Assembly (NCBI GenBank): GCA_902362375.1
Contig: CABIVS010000014.1
Span: forward strand, 25,016-89,015
Length of the DNA stretch: 64,000 nucleotides
Source: Bacteroidaceae bacterium
GTDB lineage: Bacteria; Bacteroidota; Bacteroidia; Bacteroidales; Bacteroidaceae
Direction: 5' to 3'
Made by a program: the position numbers and the translations under genes
The notes under the pieces: model-generated
Told to the model about the DNA's origin: nothing
The model's database searches: none
What the model saw: the letters and a program-made list of their open reading frames with translations, nothing else
Shown here: in pieces, positions 61,710 to 64,000 of the stretch
Numbering within the stretch: position 1 is the first letter of the stretch
How the letters are laid out: every line of letters begins with the position of its first letter

Positions 61710-63438
61710 AGTAATAAAAAGACGTTTTGCCCTTTCAACTAAAGGAGCGAAAGATTTCTGTAAAGGTGTGTTTTTCACTACACTGCTCGATATTGTATTG
61801 ATGTTGCCGGCGGTATTTGTTTTTCTCTTTCTTGAGGAATATCTTCGTCCTGTGTTTCAGCCTTCGGCTTCGGTGACGCATGGTATTCTCTATTATAGCA
61901 TACTCGGTATTGTCTTTATGATAGTCATGTATATATTTGCGGTATTGCAATATCGTAGTACCTATACCACCGTTTATGATGAGAGTGCAAACCGGCGTAT
62001 CTCATTGGCGGAAAAACTTCGCAAGTTGCCTCTGGCTTTCTTTGGCGAAAAGAATCTTTCCGACCTCACTGCCACGATTATGGATGACTGCACTGATCTC
62101 GAGCATACTTTTTCGCATGCGGTTCCCCAGTTGTTTGCTTCCATTATCAGTATTCTGCTTATTACCGTCGGCATGGCATTTTATAACTGGCAGTTGACGA
62201 TTGCTTTGTTCTGGGTAGTGCCGCTTGCCGCCGCAATTCTTCTTTTCTCGAAGAAGGAAATACAGAAAAGCAATGAAAGTAATTATCTGAACAAGCGGAT
62301 GGTGACCGAGCATATCCAGGAAGGACTCGATACCATTCAGGAGATAAAATCCTACAATCAGGAGAGAGACTATCTGGAAAAACTGGATGCGAGCATTGAT
62401 ACCTATGAAAAGGTATTGACTCGTAATGAACTGGTGCTCGGCATGTTGGTAAACGGTTCCCAAAGTGTATTGAAACTCGGACTGGCAAGCGTTATTATCG
62501 TTGGTGCCAATCTCTTGGCTTCGGGTACGGTTGATTTGTTTACCTATCTTATATTTATGGTTATCGGGTCGCGTGTGTATGCTCCGGTCAGTGAGGTGAT
62601 GAATAATATTGCCGCTTTGTTCTATTTGGATGTGCGTATCAATAGAATGAATGATATGGAAGCATTGCCGGTACAAAACGGGACTACCGAATTCACTCCT
62701 CAAGGTTATGATATCGAATTCAGACAGGTAGACTTTGCTTATGAGCAGGGAAAACAAATTCTGAATAACTTGTCTTTTATTGCCCGGCAAGGTGAAAAAA
62801 CGGCATTGGTTGGTCCTTCGGGTAGTGGCAAGAGTACGGTGGCCAGGTTGGCGGCACGTTTCTGGGATATCCAGTCGGGAAAGATTACCCTCGGCGGGCA
62901 GGATATCAGTCGGATTGATCCTGAAACTTTGTTGAAAAACTATTCCGTTGTCTTTCAGGATGTAGTTCTTTTCAATGCTTCCATTATGGATAATATCCGT
63001 ATTGGCAAACGGGATGCTACGGATGAGGAAGTCCGGAGAGTTGCCCGCTTGGCACAATGTGATGAGTTTGTCACTAAAATGCCGCAGGGATACCAGACGA
63101 TTATCGGTGAGAATGGAGAAACATTATCCGGCGGTGAGCGTCAGCGTATTTCCATTGCCCGCGCTTTGTTGAAGGATGCTCCGATTGTTCTGTTGGATGA
63201 GGCTACGGCTTCGCTTGATGTTGAGAATGAAACCAAGATACAGGCAGGTATATCTGAATTGGTACGTAACAAAACGGTGCTGATTATTGCGCACCGTATG
63301 CGAACCGTTGCCAATGCCGACAAAATTGTAGTATTGGAGAATGGAAGTGTTGCTGAAATGGGAACACCGGAGGAATTGAAAAAGAAAAATGGTATATTTG
63401 CCCGGATGGTGAACAGACAGGTTACAAATATGAATTGA
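61702..63438 (+). CDS. ABC exporter-fold transporter half (permease-ATPase), subunit 2
   Basis: This 578-residue half has six spans (about 22-300) and an ATPase domain with Walker A GPSGSGKST (about 370-378), signature LSGGERQR (about 475-482), Walker B IVLLDEATASLDVE and the switch His in IIAHRM. All catalytic residues look intact in both halves. Together with subunit 1 it forms a heterodimeric transporter. The following TetR gene, 17 nt downstream, probably controls it. Confidence 0.9.
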   Translation: MIEVIKRRFALSTKGAKDFCKGVFFTTLLDIVLMLPAVFVFLFLEEYLRPVFQPSASVTHGILYYSILGIVFMIVMYIFAVLQYRSTYTTVYDESANRRISLAEKLRKLPLAFFGEKNLSDLTATIMDDCTDLEHTFSHAVPQLFASIISILLITVGMAFYNWQLTIALFWVVPLAAAILLFSKKEIQKSNESNYLNKRMVTEHIQEGLDTIQEIKSYNQERDYLEKLDASIDTYEKVLTRNELVLGMLVNGSQSVLKLGLASVIIVGANLLASGTVDLFTYLIFMVIGSRVYAPVSEVMNNIAALFYLDVRINRMNDMEALPVQNGTTEFTPQGYDIEFRQVDFAYEQGKQILNNLSFIARQGEKTALVGPSGSGKSTVARLAARFWDIQSGKITLGGQDISRIDPETLLKNYSVVFQDVVLFNASIMDNIRIGKRDATDEEVRRVARLAQCDEFVTKMPQGYQTIIGENGETLSGGERQRISIARALLKDAPIVLLDEATASLDVENETKIQAGISELVRNKTVLIIAHRMRTVANADKIVVLENGSVAEMGTPEELKKKNGIFARMVNRQVTNMN

Positions 63439-63455
63439 TAAATAGCAGCGATACT

Positions 63456-64000
63456 ATGCAATTTTTGAAAGGAGATATACAAGAGGGAATCTTGAAGGCA
63501 GCCGAAGAAGTGTTTCTGGAAAAGGGATACAAGGATGCCTCTATGCGTGAAATAGCTTCGAGGGCAGGGGTGACGGTGAGTAATATCTATCATTATTTCA
63601 CCAATAAGGATGAGATATTCCGTACGATTCTGAAACCGGTATTGAATGATCTGTATGCTATGATTTATAATCACGATGCAGATCAGATGACGATAGACGT
63701 CTTTATGGATTCGGATTATCAGAAAATGTCTGTACGGGAATATATCAGATTGGTCTCTGAACATCGTGACCGTTTGCGGTTGCTGCTTTTTCAGGCACAA
63801 GGTTCTGTTTTGGAGAACTTCCGTTCTGAATATACAGATTTGATGACGCGTACGATTTCTGTTTTTTTTCAAGGGATGAAACAGAAATATCCGCATATCA
63901 ATATAGCAATAACTAACTTCTTTATTCACCTGAATACGGTATGGTTGTTTGCCCTGCTCGAAGAGCTGGTGTTGCATCCTGTGAAGAAAGAAGAGATGGA
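63456..64000 (+). CDS. TetR/AcrR-family regulator (3' end cut by window edge)
   Basis: About 181 residues are visible from the ATG at 63456. The N-terminal helix-turn-helix is clear (ILKAAEEVFLEKGYKDASM, REIASRAGVTVSNIYHYFT and NKDEIF). The rest is helical ligand-binding domain. It follows the two ABC transporter genes in the same direction and likely represses their operon until a ligand, perhaps a substrate of the transporter, binds. The usual TetR length is 190-210 residues, so only the last part of the gene is missing. Confidence 0.93.
   Translation, partial: MQFLKGDIQEGILKAAEEVFLEKGYKDASMREIASRAGVTVSNIYHYFTNKDEIFRTILKPVLNDLYAMIYNHDADQMTIDVFMDSDYQKMSVREYIRLVSEHRDRLRLLLFQAQGSVLENFRSEYTDLMTRTISVFFQGMKQKYPHINIAITNFFIHLNTVWLFALLEELVLHPVKKEEM

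Noticed and set aside
62002..63057. 351-codon open frame on the minus strand opposite the second ABC gene
   Set aside because: It lies wholly antisense to a gene with complete ABC motifs. Its translation has no recognisable domain and reflects the codon pattern of the sense gene.
63468..63480. AAAGGAGATATAC, resembling the ribosome-binding site used in common expression vectors
   Set aside because: It lies inside the TetR coding sequence in a natural chromosomal context with no vector sequence around it, and no start codon follows at the right distance.
63141..63977. 278-codon minus-strand frame over the end of the ABC gene and the TetR gene
   Set aside because: Both sense-strand genes are well supported by family motifs. 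The antisense product has none.

Overview
The window is a chromosomal segment of a gut Bacteroides. Four things point there. Most genes lack a Shine-Dalgarno sequence. Many upstream regions carry the Bacteroides-type promoter (a -33 TTG, a spacer of about 20 nt, and a -7 TAnnTTTG). The gene content includes a fucose operon beginning with a GntR-type FucR, an Hmu haem operon, a SusC/SusD pair and many TonB-dependent receptors. The fuc genes resemble the fucRIAK order known from B. thetaiotaomicron, but I do not assign a species. I see no rRNA, tRNA, CRISPR array, transposase or integrase.

Left part (1-12.2 kb, mostly minus strand). The L-fucose operon fucR-fucI-fucA-fucK runs leftward and fucK is cut by the window edge. 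A tandem motif recurs upstream of both fucR and fucI and is the likely FucR operator. Next come rpsP, an NhaC-type Na+/H+ antiporter and two adjacent sensor histidine kinases (one hybrid) with no DNA-binding response regulator beside them.

Middle left (12.2-26.4 kb). A DJ-1/PfpI protein is divergent from an HxlR regulator and followed by a GNAT acetyltransferase. A three-gene membrane module (membrane protein, winged-helix protein, CreD) is divergent from a MarR-TolC-EmrA-EmrB drug efflux operon with a perfect palindromic operator. A hexuronate/KDG branch follows: uxaA and a LacI regulator divergent from kdgK and kdgA, with two matching LacI-type operators. A four-helix-bundle gene bounded by about 29-bp inverted repeats lies between kdgK and kdgA and looks like an insertion.

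Middle right (26.4-57.2 kb) is rich in metal and haem genes. It holds a leftward Hmu operon (calycin-like lipoprotein, HmuY, HmuR, CobN-like HmuS, then three small membrane proteins resembling HmuT/U/V), a CDF exporter, a SusC/SusD-lipoprotein-M16 protease-ChaN operon, and an aspartate:alanine exchanger-type transporter. Then comes a tandem duplication of [small His-rich membrane protein + TonB receptor], an array of short palindromes, and a second CDF transporter. Together these suggest capture of haem iron and other metals, with export of excess metal.

Right end (57.3-64 kb). A secreted GH20 beta-hexosaminidase with a PA14 domain is followed by a short promoter-to-terminator unit (a 28-codon ORF or small RNA). 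A heterodimeric ABC transporter and a TetR regulator, cut by the window edge, complete the segment.
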